DNA of 64,000 nucleotides from WHTX01 sp038255145 (GTDB taxonomy: Bacteria > Actinomycetota > Acidimicrobiia > Acidimicrobiales > CAIXPF01). The notes beneath the pieces were generated by a model. The model had not been told where the DNA came from, made no database searches, and saw nothing but the letters and a program-made list of their open reading frames with translations. Every line of letters begins with the position of its first letter. Within the stretch, counting starts at the first letter, position 1. Position numbers and translations under genes: made by a program. The stretch is from the NCBI GenBank assembly GCA_038255145.1, contig JBBSLP010000008.1, positions 1-64,000 of the forward strand, in the 5' to 3' direction. Positions 33,373 to 41,568 of the stretch are shown here, one piece after another.

Positions 33373-35499
33373 TCAGGGCTCGGGTTCTGTGACCTCGACC
33401 GTGACCTCGACGTCGACCTCGACCGCCGCTCCAGCTGGTGGAGGGGGGGCAGGCAGCTCGCCCGTCTCCAGCAGGTGCACGAAGGCGGCCTCGTCGAGCA
33501 GGGGGACCTTGAGCTCGGTGGCCTTGGCCAGCTTGGACGCGCCGGGATCGGCCCCGATGACCAGGGCCGTCGTCCTCTTGGACACGCTGGACGGTGACTT
33601 GCCCCCCCGGGCCTTGATGGCCTCCTCGGCCCCCTCCCTGGTGAAGCCCTCGAGGCCGCCGCTGACCACGACCGACCTCCCCACCATGGTCTGGGCCTCG
33701 GTCGGTTCGGGCACGGCGGGAGCGGTCAGGTTCAGGCCCGATGACCGCAGCCGGCCGATGAGGTCGACGTTGTGCTCGTTCTGGAAGAAGGCGAACACGG
33801 CGGCGGCGATGGTGGGGCCGACGCCGTCCACCCCGGCCAGGTCCTCCTCGCTGGCGGCCATGATGGCGTCCATGTGGCCGAAGCGGGCCGACAGCAGCAG
33901 GGCGGCGGCAGGGCCGACGTGGCGGATGTTCAACCCGACCAACAGGTTGGCCAGGGGCCGTTCTTTGGACGCCTCCACCGCCGCGGTCAGGTTGCGCACC
34001 GAGATCTCGCCGAAGCCCTCGAGCTCGAGGATGCGGTCGTAGTCGAGGCGGTAGATGTCGGCCGGGTCGGTGAGCAGGCCCAGCCCCAGGAACAGCCGCA
34101 CCCGCTGCTCGCCGAAGCCCTCGATGTCCATGGCCCCTCGGGAGGCGAAGTGCTCGATGCGGGCCTGGCGCTGGGCCGGGCAGTCGACGTTCGTGCAGAA
34201 GTGCACGATCTCGCCCTCCAGGCGCACCAGGGGGGAGTGGCACTGGGGGCACAGCTCGGGGAACTCCCAGGGATGGCTGTCGGCCGGGCGCAGGGACAAC
34301 ACCGGACCCACCACCTCGGGGATGACGTCGCCGGCCTTGCGCACGATGACGGTGTCACCCGGGCGCACGTCCTTGAGGGCCACCTGGTCCTGGTTGTGCA
34401 GGGTGGCCACGCCCACGGTCGAACCGCCCACGAACACCGGCTCGAGCTGGGCGAAGGGGGTGGCCCGGCCGGTGCGGCCGATGGACACCTGGATGTCGCG
34501 CAGGAGCGTGGTGCGCTCCTCGGGGGGGAACTTGAAGGCGATGGCCCACCGGGGGGCCTTGGACGTCGAGCCCAGGTCCTGGCGGCGGCGCAGGTCGTCG
34601 ACCTTGACCACCACCCCGTCGATCTCGTAGTCGAGGTCGTGACGGTGCTCGGCCCAGTGCCGGCAGCGCTCGTAGACCTCGTCCAGGGTGCCCAGGACCT
34701 TGACGTTGGGGTTGATGGGGAAGCCCAGCTCCCCCAGCCACATCAGGGACTCGTGGTGGGAGGTGAAGGTGGGCCCGCCGCGGTGGTCGGCCAGCTGATA
34801 GGCCCAGAAGCGCAGGCCCCGGCCGGCGGTGACGGCGGGGTCCTTCTGGCGCAACGAACCGGCGGCGGTGTTGCGGGGGTTGGCGTACACCCGCAGACCG
34901 GCCTCGACCTGCGACGCGTTGAGCTCCTGGAAGACCTCGAGGGGCATGTACACCTCGCCCCGCAGCTCGACCAGGTCGGCGGTCCCCGACGGCAGCTCGT
35001 CGGGGATGTCGAGGAGGGTGCGCAGGTTGGCGGTGATGTCCTCACCCACCTTGCCGTCGCCCCGGGTGGCACCCTCGACGAAGCCGCCACCCTCGTAGCG
35101 CAGGGCCACGGCGATGCCGTCGATCTTCAGCTCGGTGACGAAGCCCACCGGAGAGGGGTCGTCGTCCTGCTCCAGGCGGCGCACCAGCCGATCCCCCCAG
35201 GCCTGCAGCTCGTCCTCGGACATGGCGTTGTCCAGGGACATGAGGGGGATGCGGTGGACCACGGGGGCGAAGGTGGCCGACGGCGCCGAACCCACGTGCC
35301 GGGTGGGGGAATCGGGCGAGCGCAGCTCGGGGTGGGCGGCCTCGAGCGAGGCCAGCTCGCGCACCAGGGCGTCGTAGTCGGCGTCGGGGATCTCGGGGTC
35401 GTCGAGCTCGTGGTAGCGGCGGTTGTGGTACTCGATCTGCGCCGCCAGCTCGGCGGCGCGGCTGGCGTCCCCCACCGCGTCGTCCCCGGGGTCCGGCAT
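33373..35499 (-). CDS. ligA: NAD-dependent DNA ligase
   Basis: LigA seals nicks in replication and repair using NAD. The 708-residue protein has the Ia domain with NRRYHELDDPEIPDADYDAL, the adenylation lysine in TELKIDGIAVALRYEGG, the OB fold, a four-cysteine zinc finger (CPQCHSPL, then CTNVDCPAQ), helix-hairpin-helix repeats and a C-terminal BRCT domain (about residues 610-685) that begins VGRSVVVSGGLEGF. The tail after BRCT is Pro/Ala- then Val/Glu-rich. ATG at 35499 is chosen because TACCAT lies 7 nt upstream; the frame is open much further but reads across the next gene. Confidence 0.97.
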   Translation of the reverse strand: MPDPGDDAVGDASRAAELAAQIEYHNRRYHELDDPEIPDADYDALVRELASLEAAHPELRSPDSPTRHVGSAPSATFAPVVHRIPLMSLDNAMSEDELQAWGDRLVRRLEQDDDPSPVGFVTELKIDGIAVALRYEGGGFVEGATRGDGKVGEDITANLRTLLDIPDELPSGTADLVELRGEVYMPLEVFQELNASQVEAGLRVYANPRNTAAGSLRQKDPAVTAGRGLRFWAYQLADHRGGPTFTSHHESLMWLGELGFPINPNVKVLGTLDEVYERCRHWAEHRHDLDYEIDGVVVKVDDLRRRQDLGSTSKAPRWAIAFKFPPEERTTLLRDIQVSIGRTGRATPFAQLEPVFVGGSTVGVATLHNQDQVALKDVRPGDTVIVRKAGDVIPEVVGPVLSLRPADSHPWEFPELCPQCHSPLVRLEGEIVHFCTNVDCPAQRQARIEHFASRGAMDIEGFGEQRVRLFLGLGLLTDPADIYRLDYDRILELEGFGEISVRNLTAAVEASKERPLANLLVGLNIRHVGPAAALLLSARFGHMDAIMAASEEDLAGVDGVGPTIAAAVFAFFQNEHNVDLIGRLRSSGLNLTAPAVPEPTEAQTMVGRSVVVSGGLEGFTREGAEEAIKARGGKSPSSVSKRTTALVIGADPGASKLAKATELKVPLLDEAAFVHLLETGELPAPPPPAGAAVEVDVEVTVEVTEPEP

Positions 35500-35506
35500 G
35501 GCCGCG

Positions 35507-35512
35507 ATGGTA
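35507..35512 (-). promoter_or_regulatory. -10 box of ligA
   Basis: TACCAT on the minus strand, 7 nt before the ATG at 35499. It lies between the ligA start and the stop of the upstream gene. Confidence 0.45.
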
Positions 35513-35533
35513 GTTGCGGGCGGTGGCGGCGAA

Positions 35534-36547
35534 CTACGCGCCGGCGCTGAGGCGCAGGCCGGTGGCCTGGTCGTAGAGGCGCTGGGCCACGCCGTCGGCC
35601 AGGTCGAGCACGGCGGTGGCCTGGGCCACGTGGTGACGGCCCAGGCCACCGGTGGGCAGGACCAGGGCCTGCGTGCGCAGGCGGGCGGGGTCGCAACCGG
35701 CCTGGACGAGCTTGCACCACAGGCCCGACAGCGAGCGCCACAACCGGTCGACGGAGGACCCCACCGGCCCCTCGGTGGGCACCGCGGCCCACGCCACCCA
35801 ACCGCCCCGCTCCAAGAAGCGGTCGAGGGCGCCGGCCGAGGCCACCACCTGGTCGTTGGCCGGCACCACCAGCAGCTGGGGACCGGCCTCGAGGGCCAGG
35901 CCCACGTCGGTGTCGGGGCCCGGGCGCAGGCCGGTGACCGCCGAGGGTTCGAGGGTGGCCAGGGTGGCCGACACCAGGTCCAGGGCCCGCTCGACGGGCA
36001 GGGGGAAGGCGGGGTCGTGAAGGGCGGCCAGGGTGGGCTCGTCGACGACGACGACGGGCCGCACACCCGGGAGGCGCTCGGCCACCACCTCGATGAGGCC
36101 CCGGGCCCGCTGGCCGACGATGGAGGCGGCCAGGCGGAAGGCGACCTCGGCCTCCATGCCCGCGGCGTCGAGGGCGATGCCCAACGACACCGGCCCGGTG
36201 AGCTGGAACTTCACCGGACCGATCAGGCCGGCGGCGGCGGCGGCTCTCACGAAGCCCTGGAAGCCCTTGAACGGGGGGCCGTCCATGTGGGGGTCGCCCA
36301 AGCGGGCCTCGGGGTCGATGTCGAGGGGGTCGAGGGACAGCGAACCGTCCGACATGACCCGCACACCGTCGACGCCCCAGGCCGCCTGGGCCAGGCGGCG
36401 CTCGAGGGGGGAGCGCCCGGGCAGGGAGGGAGCCGCGGGCAGGCGGGGATGGCGGTCGAGCACGAAGGCTGCGGCCGCGGCCGGGTCGGTGTGCGGCAGC
36501 GGCCCCACCGAGGTGGCCATGCCCGCTGGCAGCTCGAGGTCGCCCAC
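35534..36547 (-). CDS. MetE-like / UROD-like TIM-barrel protein (Rv3015c family)
   Basis: The 337-residue protein resembles the C-terminal catalytic barrel of cobalamin-independent methionine synthase: GMATSVGPLPHTDP at the N-terminus, GPVKFQLTGPVSLG, VVVVDEPTLA and LVVPANDQVV. Zinc-binding histidine/cysteine residues of true MetE are not clearly kept, so methionine synthesis is doubtful. It is a conserved actinobacterial neighbour of ligA, as is Rv3015c beside Rv3014c in Mycobacterium tuberculosis. GTG at 36547 is chosen because GGAGGGGAGGG stands just upstream. Function unknown. Confidence 0.75.
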   Translation of the reverse strand: MGDLELPAGMATSVGPLPHTDPAAAAAFVLDRHPRLPAAPSLPGRSPLERRLAQAAWGVDGVRVMSDGSLSLDPLDIDPEARLGDPHMDGPPFKGFQGFVRAAAAAGLIGPVKFQLTGPVSLGIALDAAGMEAEVAFRLAASIVGQRARGLIEVVAERLPGVRPVVVVDEPTLAALHDPAFPLPVERALDLVSATLATLEPSAVTGLRPGPDTDVGLALEAGPQLLVVPANDQVVASAGALDRFLERGGWVAWAAVPTEGPVGSSVDRLWRSLSGLWCKLVQAGCDPARLRTQALVLPTGGLGRHHVAQATAVLDLADGVAQRLYDQATGLRLSAGA

Positions 36548-36744
36548 GGCTCCCTCCCCTCCCACGTCTACGACTCGCCCCGGGGGCCAGCGGAGCCCGC
36601 CAGCCACCCCGTCCGTCCCAGCGTAAACGAGACAGGCTTCACTCCTCCACCCCGGCTCCCCGGGCGGGTCCCCCGTGCGTCGACGGCGGCGGCCACGTCC
36701 CGGCGACTGGCTGGTGGGGGTCGGCCTGCGCCACCCTGCAGGCG

Positions 36745-37611
36745 ATGCGCGAGCCCGGCCTGTGGCCCCCGAGGATCATCTGGCTGTTGCTGGTGGTGGC
36801 CGCGGCACCGCCGCTGTCCGACGCCGTGGCCACCCGCAGCACCGCCGTCTCCGGGGTGCTGTCGGTGCTGCTGTGGGCGGGCTGGGCTGGTGGCCTGGTC
36901 GCCCTGCTCGTCGCCCACCCCCTGGGCCTGACCGCGTTGCGGGTGCTGGCCCCGGCCGCGGTGGCTGCGGCGGTGTGGGCCGCCGTGGTCACGGATTGGG
37001 CCCCGTGGGCCCTGGTCGCAGTGGCCGCCGCTGTCGCCGCCGTGCTGGCCGTGCTCGCCCCGACCACGGTGGACGCCTGCGTCGACGGTTCGTCCTACGG
37101 TCCCGAGCGGCGCATGGCCCTGCGCATGCCCGCCCCCCTGGTGCTGGGCCCCGTGCCCCTGGCCATCGCCGTCGTCGTCACCGGGGTGGCCGCCGGTCCC
37201 CTGTTGCTGGCTGCACACCAGTGGGTGCTGGGGGTGATCGTGCTGGTGGTGGGCGTGGTGGCCGCGGCGGCCGCGGCCCGGGCCCTGCACGGGCTCGACC
37301 GCCGCTGCATCGTCTTCGTCCCCGCCGGGTTCGTGGTGGCCGACCGCGCCGTGCTCTTCGAGTCCATCCTCGTGGCCCGCCCCACGGTGCGGGCCATGGG
37401 CCCAGCCGTCCGGTCGACCGATGCCCTCGACCTCACCGGGCGGGCCGCCGGGCTCGTCATCGAGGTGCGCCTGGCCGAGGCCCTGCCCTTCCCCGTGCGC
37501 TCGGGCCGCAGTGACTGGACGTCGGTCAGCGCCGAGCGCTTCCTCATCGCCCCCGTGCGGCCGGGCGCCCTGCTGCGCCACGCCGCCAGCCAGCGCCTAC
37601 CGGTGCGCTGA
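36745..37611 (+). CDS. Multi-pass membrane protein of unknown function
   Basis: The 288-residue protein has hydrophobic segments at about residues 10-25, 36-58, 62-80, 85-105, 135-150 and 155-178, then a soluble C-terminal domain of about 105 residues with CIVFVPAGFVVADRAVLFE and a final SAERFLIAPVRPGALLRHA. This looks like an actinobacterial PH-like or membrane-anchored conserved hypothetical, but I do not recognise a named family. It is the only plus-strand gene inside the conserved mnmA to gatB block, and its last 15 nt overlap the end of mnmA on the other strand. Confidence 0.7.
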   Translation: MREPGLWPPRIIWLLLVVAAAPPLSDAVATRSTAVSGVLSVLLWAGWAGGLVALLVAHPLGLTALRVLAPAAVAAAVWAAVVTDWAPWALVAVAAAVAAVLAVLAPTTVDACVDGSSYGPERRMALRMPAPLVLGPVPLAIAVVVTGVAAGPLLLAAHQWVLGVIVLVVGVVAAAAAARALHGLDRRCIVFVPAGFVVADRAVLFESILVARPTVRAMGPAVRSTDALDLTGRAAGLVIEVRLAEALPFPVRSGRSDWTSVSAERFLIAPVRPGALLRHAASQRLPVR

Positions 37612-38634
37612 CGCGGCCAGGCCGCCGCCCAGGACCAGGTCGTCGTGGTACAGGACCACGGCCTGGCCCGGCGCCACCCGGCGCTGGGGCTGGTCCCAGG
37701 TGAGCCTGGTGCCCCCCAGGGTGGCCGGACGAGGGGCCCCATGGGCGCTGCACTGCACGCTGACCGGCCCGTGGTGGGGACGCGACGACCACACCAGGTC
37801 ATCGAGCTCGAGCCCGTCGGTCAGCAGGTCCTCCGCGCCGCCCACCGTCACGGTGGCCGTGGACGCATCCACGTCGAGCACGTAGCGGGGGACACCACCG
37901 CCGGCCAGGCCCAGGCCCTTGCGCTGGCCGATGGTGACGAGCTCGACGGCGTCGACGTGGCCGACCTCGGTCCCGGTGCGGTCGACCACCCTGCCGGTCC
38001 GCAGGGGGATGCGCTGGCCCAGGAAGGTGGCCCGCCCACTGGTGGAGGGCACGAAGCACACGTCCTGGCTCTCGGCCTTGTCGGCCGTGCGCAGGCCCCG
38101 GTCGGCGGCCAGCTGGCGGACCTGGGCCTTGGTGAGCTCGCCCACGGGCAGCAGCAGGCGGCCGAGGGTGGCCCCGTCGAGCATGTAGAGCACGTAGGAC
38201 TGGTCCTTGGCACCGTCCACGCCCCGAGCCACCCGGGGGGTGCCGTCGCCGTCGTGACCGATGCGGGCGTGGTGGCCGGTGGCCACGGCGTCGAAGCCCA
38301 GGGCGTCGGCCCGGCGCACCAGGCGGTCGAACTTGAGGTGGCGGTTGCACTCGATGCACGGGTTGGGGGTGCGGCCCGCGGCGTGGGCGGCGACGTAGGG
38401 GGCCACCACCTTGGCCTGGAAGTCCTCGGCGAAGTTGAACACGTGGTGGTCGATGCCCAGGTGGTCGGCCACCCGGCGGGCGTCCTCCACGTCGGCCACC
38501 GAGCAGCAGCCCCGGTCGCCGGCGCCACCCCACAGCTTGAGGGTCACCCCGACCACGTCGTGACCGGCGTCGGCCAACAGGGCGGCGGCGACGGAGGAGT
38601 CGACGCCACCGGACATGGCCACCAGCACCCTCAC
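37597..38634 (-). CDS. mnmA: tRNA-specific 2-thiouridylase
   Basis: MnmA makes the 2-thio group of the wobble uridine in tRNA-Glu, -Gln and -Lys. The 345-residue protein has the PP-loop ATP motif VAMSGGVDSSVAAALL, the first catalytic cysteine in GRTPNPCIECNRHLKF and the second in AESQDVCFVPST, then a beta-barrel C-terminus with TIGQRKGLGL. GTG at 38634 overlaps the stop of the cysteine desulfurase (GTGA), so the two are cotranscribed; the desulfurase is the natural sulfur source. This pairing is common in actinobacteria. Confidence 0.96.
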   Translation of the reverse strand: MRVLVAMSGGVDSSVAAALLADAGHDVVGVTLKLWGGAGDRGCCSVADVEDARRVADHLGIDHHVFNFAEDFQAKVVAPYVAAHAAGRTPNPCIECNRHLKFDRLVRRADALGFDAVATGHHARIGHDGDGTPRVARGVDGAKDQSYVLYMLDGATLGRLLLPVGELTKAQVRQLAADRGLRTADKAESQDVCFVPSTSGRATFLGQRIPLRTGRVVDRTGTEVGHVDAVELVTIGQRKGLGLAGGGVPRYVLDVDASTATVTVGGAEDLLTDGLELDDLVWSSRPHHGPVSVQCSAHGAPRPATLGGTRLTWDQPQRRVAPGQAVVLYHDDLVLGGGLAASAHR

Positions 38635-39785
38635 GCCGAGGCCCGCAGGCGCTCGACGGCCGGGGGCACCGCCGCGATGGCCGCGTCGACATCGGCCTCG
38701 GTCGAGGCCCAGCCCAGGCTGAGCCGCAGGGCGCCGCGCCCCAGGTGTTCGGGCACGGCCATGGCGGCGAGCACGTGGGACAGCTGCGTGGCCCCCGACG
38801 AGCACGACGACCCCGCGGCCCCGTACACCCCGGCGTCCTCGAGCAGGAAGAGCAGGGCCTCGCTCTCGGTGCCGGGCACGCACAGGTGGGCCACGCCGGG
38901 GACGACCTCGGCCTTGGCCCGGTCCACGGTCTCCTCCAGGCCGGGGACCGCAGCCTGCAGCCGGTCGACCAGACGGGCCCGGTCCGCGCCCAGGCGGGTC
39001 ACGGTGGCGGCCCGGCTGGCCACGGTCTCGGTCACCGCCGCGGCCATGGCGGCGATGCCGGCCACGTTCTGGGTGCCCGAGCGCCGGTCGCGCTCCTGGC
39101 CCCCACCCACCAGGCGGGCGGCCAGGTCGACCCCGTCGCGCACGACCAGGGCACCGGTGCCCTTGGGGCCGCCGAACTTGTGGGCCGAGATGGAGATCAG
39201 GTCGTAGCCCGCGGCGCGCTCGGCCACGTCGAGCCAGGTCAGGGCCTGCACGGCATCGGTGTGCAGCAGGGCCCGGGGGGCGCGCTCGCGCACCAGGGCC
39301 GCCACCTCGTCGAGAGGTTGGACCGTGCCCACCTCGTTGTTGACCAGCATCACGCTGACCAGGCGAACGTCGTCGTCGAGCAGGTCGGCCAGGTGGTCGA
39401 GGTCGACGCGGCCCTGGCGGTCGACCCGGGCCACGCGACCGTGCACGGCGTCGACGGCGTGGAGGACGGCGTGGTGCTCCACCGCGGTGGTGACCACGGT
39501 GCCTGGGCGCACCGCCTCCCCATCACGGGCCGCAGCGGGCAACGTGCCGAAGATGGCCAGGTTGTCGGCCTCGGTACCCCCCGACGTGAACACCACCTCG
39601 CCGGGACGGCAGCCCAGGGCCACGGCCACCACGTCACGGGCGTCGTCGAGGGCCCGGCGGGCCTCACGCGCGGCACGGTGGCCGCCCGAGGGGTTGGCGT
39701 AGCACTCGGTGAGGTAGGGCAGCAGGGCTTCGACGGCGCCCGGGCGAACGGGCGTCGTGGCCGCGTGATCGAGGTAGGCCACCAC
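38631..39785 (-). CDS. Cysteine desulfurase (IscS/NifS family)
   Basis: The 384-residue PLP enzyme releases sulfur from cysteine as a persulfide. Motifs are VAYLDHAATTPVRPGA at the N-terminus, FTSGGTEADNLAIFG, the histidine in TAVEHHAVLH, the PLP lysine in ISAHKFGGPKGTGAL, and the mobile-loop cysteine in GSSCSSGATQLSHVL. It is short and IscS-like. It overlaps mnmA, suggesting service to tRNA thiolation; no iscU is close, but a NifU-like protein is encoded 20 kb away. GTG at 39785 is chosen because TAGCGT lies 7 nt upstream. Confidence 0.95.
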   Translation of the reverse strand: MVAYLDHAATTPVRPGAVEALLPYLTECYANPSGGHRAAREARRALDDARDVVAVALGCRPGEVVFTSGGTEADNLAIFGTLPAAARDGEAVRPGTVVTTAVEHHAVLHAVDAVHGRVARVDRQGRVDLDHLADLLDDDVRLVSVMLVNNEVGTVQPLDEVAALVRERAPRALLHTDAVQALTWLDVAERAAGYDLISISAHKFGGPKGTGALVVRDGVDLAARLVGGGQERDRRSGTQNVAGIAAMAAAVTETVASRAATVTRLGADRARLVDRLQAAVPGLEETVDRAKAEVVPGVAHLCVPGTESEALLFLLEDAGVYGAAGSSCSSGATQLSHVLAAMAVPEHLGRGALRLSLGWASTEADVDAAIAAVPPAVERLRASA

Positions 39786-39792
39786 AGCCCCG

Positions 39793-39798
39793 ACGCTA
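39793..39798 (-). promoter_or_regulatory. -10 box of the desulfurase-mnmA unit
   Basis: TAGCGT on the minus strand, 7 nt before the GTG at 39785, without a Shine-Dalgarno. Confidence 0.5.
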
Positions 39799-39964
39799 CT
39801 CGGCGGCCTTCGCGCTGTCGGTCGGTGGTGTGGTTCGCCGTCTGCGCTGTTCGTCGGCCACCCTGGGTGGTCGACCACGGAGGGCGGCCATTGTGCCCGT
39901 CCTGCACGTCCGGCAGCACCGTAAGTAGGGTTGTGCACGCAAGAGGTGAGCGAAGTCCGTGGTC

Positions 39965-39993
39965 ACCCGAGTTTCTTGAGCTATGTATATGGT
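39965..39993 (+). promoter_or_regulatory. AT-rich patch upstream of the TetR gene
   Basis: The run tttcttgagctatgtatatgg is one of the most AT-rich spots in the window and contains TATGTAT, a possible -10 box, about 75 nt before the ATG at 40061. It may include the promoter or autoregulatory site. Confidence 0.35.
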
Positions 39994-40060
39994 CGCTGTG
40001 CCACGGCGCGGCGGCAGCGGGGCAGCGGGGCAGCGAGCCGATCGGATCGTCGGGAGCGAC

Positions 40061-40696
40061 ATGGTGGGTGAGGACCAAGATCGAGAGCCGTCGGTCCGCA
40101 AGAAGCGGCCGCCCCTGGTCACCCCCGACCAGGCCGTCCAGGCCGCCTACCAGCTGATCGCCGCCGAGGGTCCCCAGGGCCTGTCCATGCGCAAGCTGGC
40201 CGCGGTGCTGCACGTGTCCCTGCCCACCGTCTACACCGCCATCCGCAGCAAGGACCACCTGATCGGCAGGCTGCAGGACCGGCTCTTCATCGAGATCACC
40301 AGCACCATCACCGGCACCGACCTGCGGGGGCCGCGCCAGCGCCTGCTGTCGATGGGCCAGGCCCTGTTCGCCTGGGCCGACGAGCACCCCCGCCTGGCCG
40401 AGTTCCTCCTCCACGAGGACGCCTCGGACGACATCAGTGCCCGTGCCGCGGCCTCGGCCCCCGAGCCCGGGCGCACGGCGGTGATGGGCCTGGTCACCGA
40501 ACTGGTGGGGGCGGATGACGCGCCCAACCTCGACCCGGTGACGGCGGTGCTGTTCGCGTCGGCCGTCAGCCGGGCCATGCTCGCCCTGGCCCGCTCCTCC
40601 GCGCCCGTGCAGGACGACCGGTGGTTGACCATCTGGGCCGACACCATCACCGGTGGCCTGCGCAGCCTGGCCGACCGCAGCTCCATCCCCGCGTGA
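40061..40696 (+). CDS. TetR/AcrR family transcriptional regulator
   Basis: The 211-residue protein has an N-terminal helix-turn-helix: VQAAYQLIAAEGPQGLSMRK then LAAVLHVSLPTVYTAIRSKD, followed by LIGRLQDRLF. The C-terminal ligand-binding domain (residues 75-205) is helical and typical of TetR_C families that bind hydrophobic ligands, with LLSMGQALFAWADEHPRLAEF. ATG at 40061 is chosen because GGGAG lies 5 nt upstream; an in-frame ATG at 39983 lies in the AT-rich promoter patch. The target genes are unknown; the methyltransferase-galT pair downstream has its own promoter. Confidence 0.88.
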   Translation: MVGEDQDREPSVRKKRPPLVTPDQAVQAAYQLIAAEGPQGLSMRKLAAVLHVSLPTVYTAIRSKDHLIGRLQDRLFIEITSTITGTDLRGPRQRLLSMGQALFAWADEHPRLAEFLLHEDASDDISARAAASAPEPGRTAVMGLVTELVGADDAPNLDPVTAVLFASAVSRAMLALARSSAPVQDDRWLTIWADTITGGLRSLADRSSIPA

Positions 40697-40731
40697 TCGT
40701 GGCCCCCTGCGGTAGCCCGACCCCGACGGCC

Positions 40732-40737
40732 TAACCT
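40732..40737 (+). promoter_or_regulatory. -10 box of the methyltransferase-galT unit
   Basis: TAACCT, 9 nt before the GTG at 40747, without a Shine-Dalgarno. Confidence 0.5.
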
Positions 40738-40746
40738 CGCCCATTC

Positions 40747-41568
40747 GTGGAGGGCTACGGACCACCGTCCTACGGCGATGCCTTTGCCGACGTGTACGAC
40801 GACTGGTACCCGGCCAGCGAGCGCACCGCGTCCGCGGTGGCCAGCCTGGCTCGCCTGGCTCGCCTGGCTCGCGACGACGTGCCCGCGGGCCCCACAGCCG
40901 GGACTCCCGCCGTGCTCGAGCTGGGCTGCGGCACGGGTCGGCTGTGCCTGCCCCTGGTCGACGCCGGCATGGCCGTGACCGGCATCGACGCCAGCGCGGC
41001 CATGCTCGACCGCCTGCGGGCCAAGCCCGGCGGCGACCAGGTCGAGGCCCACGTCGGGGACATGGGCCACTTCGAGCTCGGTGACGCCCGCTTCGTCCTC
41101 GCCTTCTCGGCCTTCAACACGTTCTTCAACCTGGCCACGGCCCGGGACCAGGCGGCGTGCTTCGTCACCGTGGCCCACCACCTGGGACCCGGGGGCCGCT
41201 TCGTGCTCGAGTGCTTCGTGCCCCCGCCGGCGACAGCCGGCGAGCCCGAGGCCGTGCGTGACGCCATCGAGCTGCGCACCCTGGCCACGGACCGGGTGGT
41301 GTTGCGCATCAGCCGCCAGGACCCGGCCAGCCAGACCATCAGCGGCCAGCACGTCGAGCTGTCCGCCGGCGGGGTGCGACTTCGACCGTGGCACCTGCGC
41401 TACGCCCCACCCGAGGAGCTCGACGCCATGGCCGCCGCCGCCGGCCTCGAGCTCGAGCACCGCTGGTCGGACTGGGACGGCACCCCCTTCGACGAGTTGT
41501 CCGCCGACCACGTGAGCACGTGGCGCCTGCCCCCGGGGGCGACGCGCCCACCAGCAGCCCCGCGGTGA
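40747..41568 (+). CDS. Class I SAM-dependent methyltransferase
   Basis: The 273-residue protein has the signature YGDAFADVYDDWYP at the N-terminus, motif I VLELGCGTGRLCLPLVDAG, TGIDASAAMLDRLRAK, and FVLAFSAFNTFFNLATARDQ, typical of the small-molecule methyltransferase 25/11 group. A beta-rich insert (residues 175-225) and a C-terminal LEHRWSDWDGTPF close the fold. A 27-bp direct repeat in the DNA gives LARLARLAR in helix 1. The stop overlaps the galT start (GTGA). The substrate is unknown; coupling to a nucleotide-sugar gene suggests a sugar-related one. Confidence 0.85.
   Translation: MEGYGPPSYGDAFADVYDDWYPASERTASAVASLARLARLARDDVPAGPTAGTPAVLELGCGTGRLCLPLVDAGMAVTGIDASAAMLDRLRAKPGGDQVEAHVGDMGHFELGDARFVLAFSAFNTFFNLATARDQAACFVTVAHHLGPGGRFVLECFVPPPATAGEPEAVRDAIELRTLATDRVVLRISRQDPASQTISGQHVELSAGGVRLRPWHLRYAPPEELDAMAAAAGLELEHRWSDWDGTPFDELSADHVSTWRLPPGATRPPAAPR
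40845..40871 (+). repeat. Triplicated 9-mer inside the methyltransferase gene
   Basis: Three perfect copies of cctggctcg in tandem (40845-40853, 40854-40862, 40863-40871), encoding repeated Leu-Ala-Arg in frame. Confidence 0.85.

Noticed and set aside
33373..36066. LigA extended upstream by 189 residues
   Set aside because: The extension overlaps the MetE-like gene in another frame and is low complexity; ATG at 35499 with a -10 box gives normal length.
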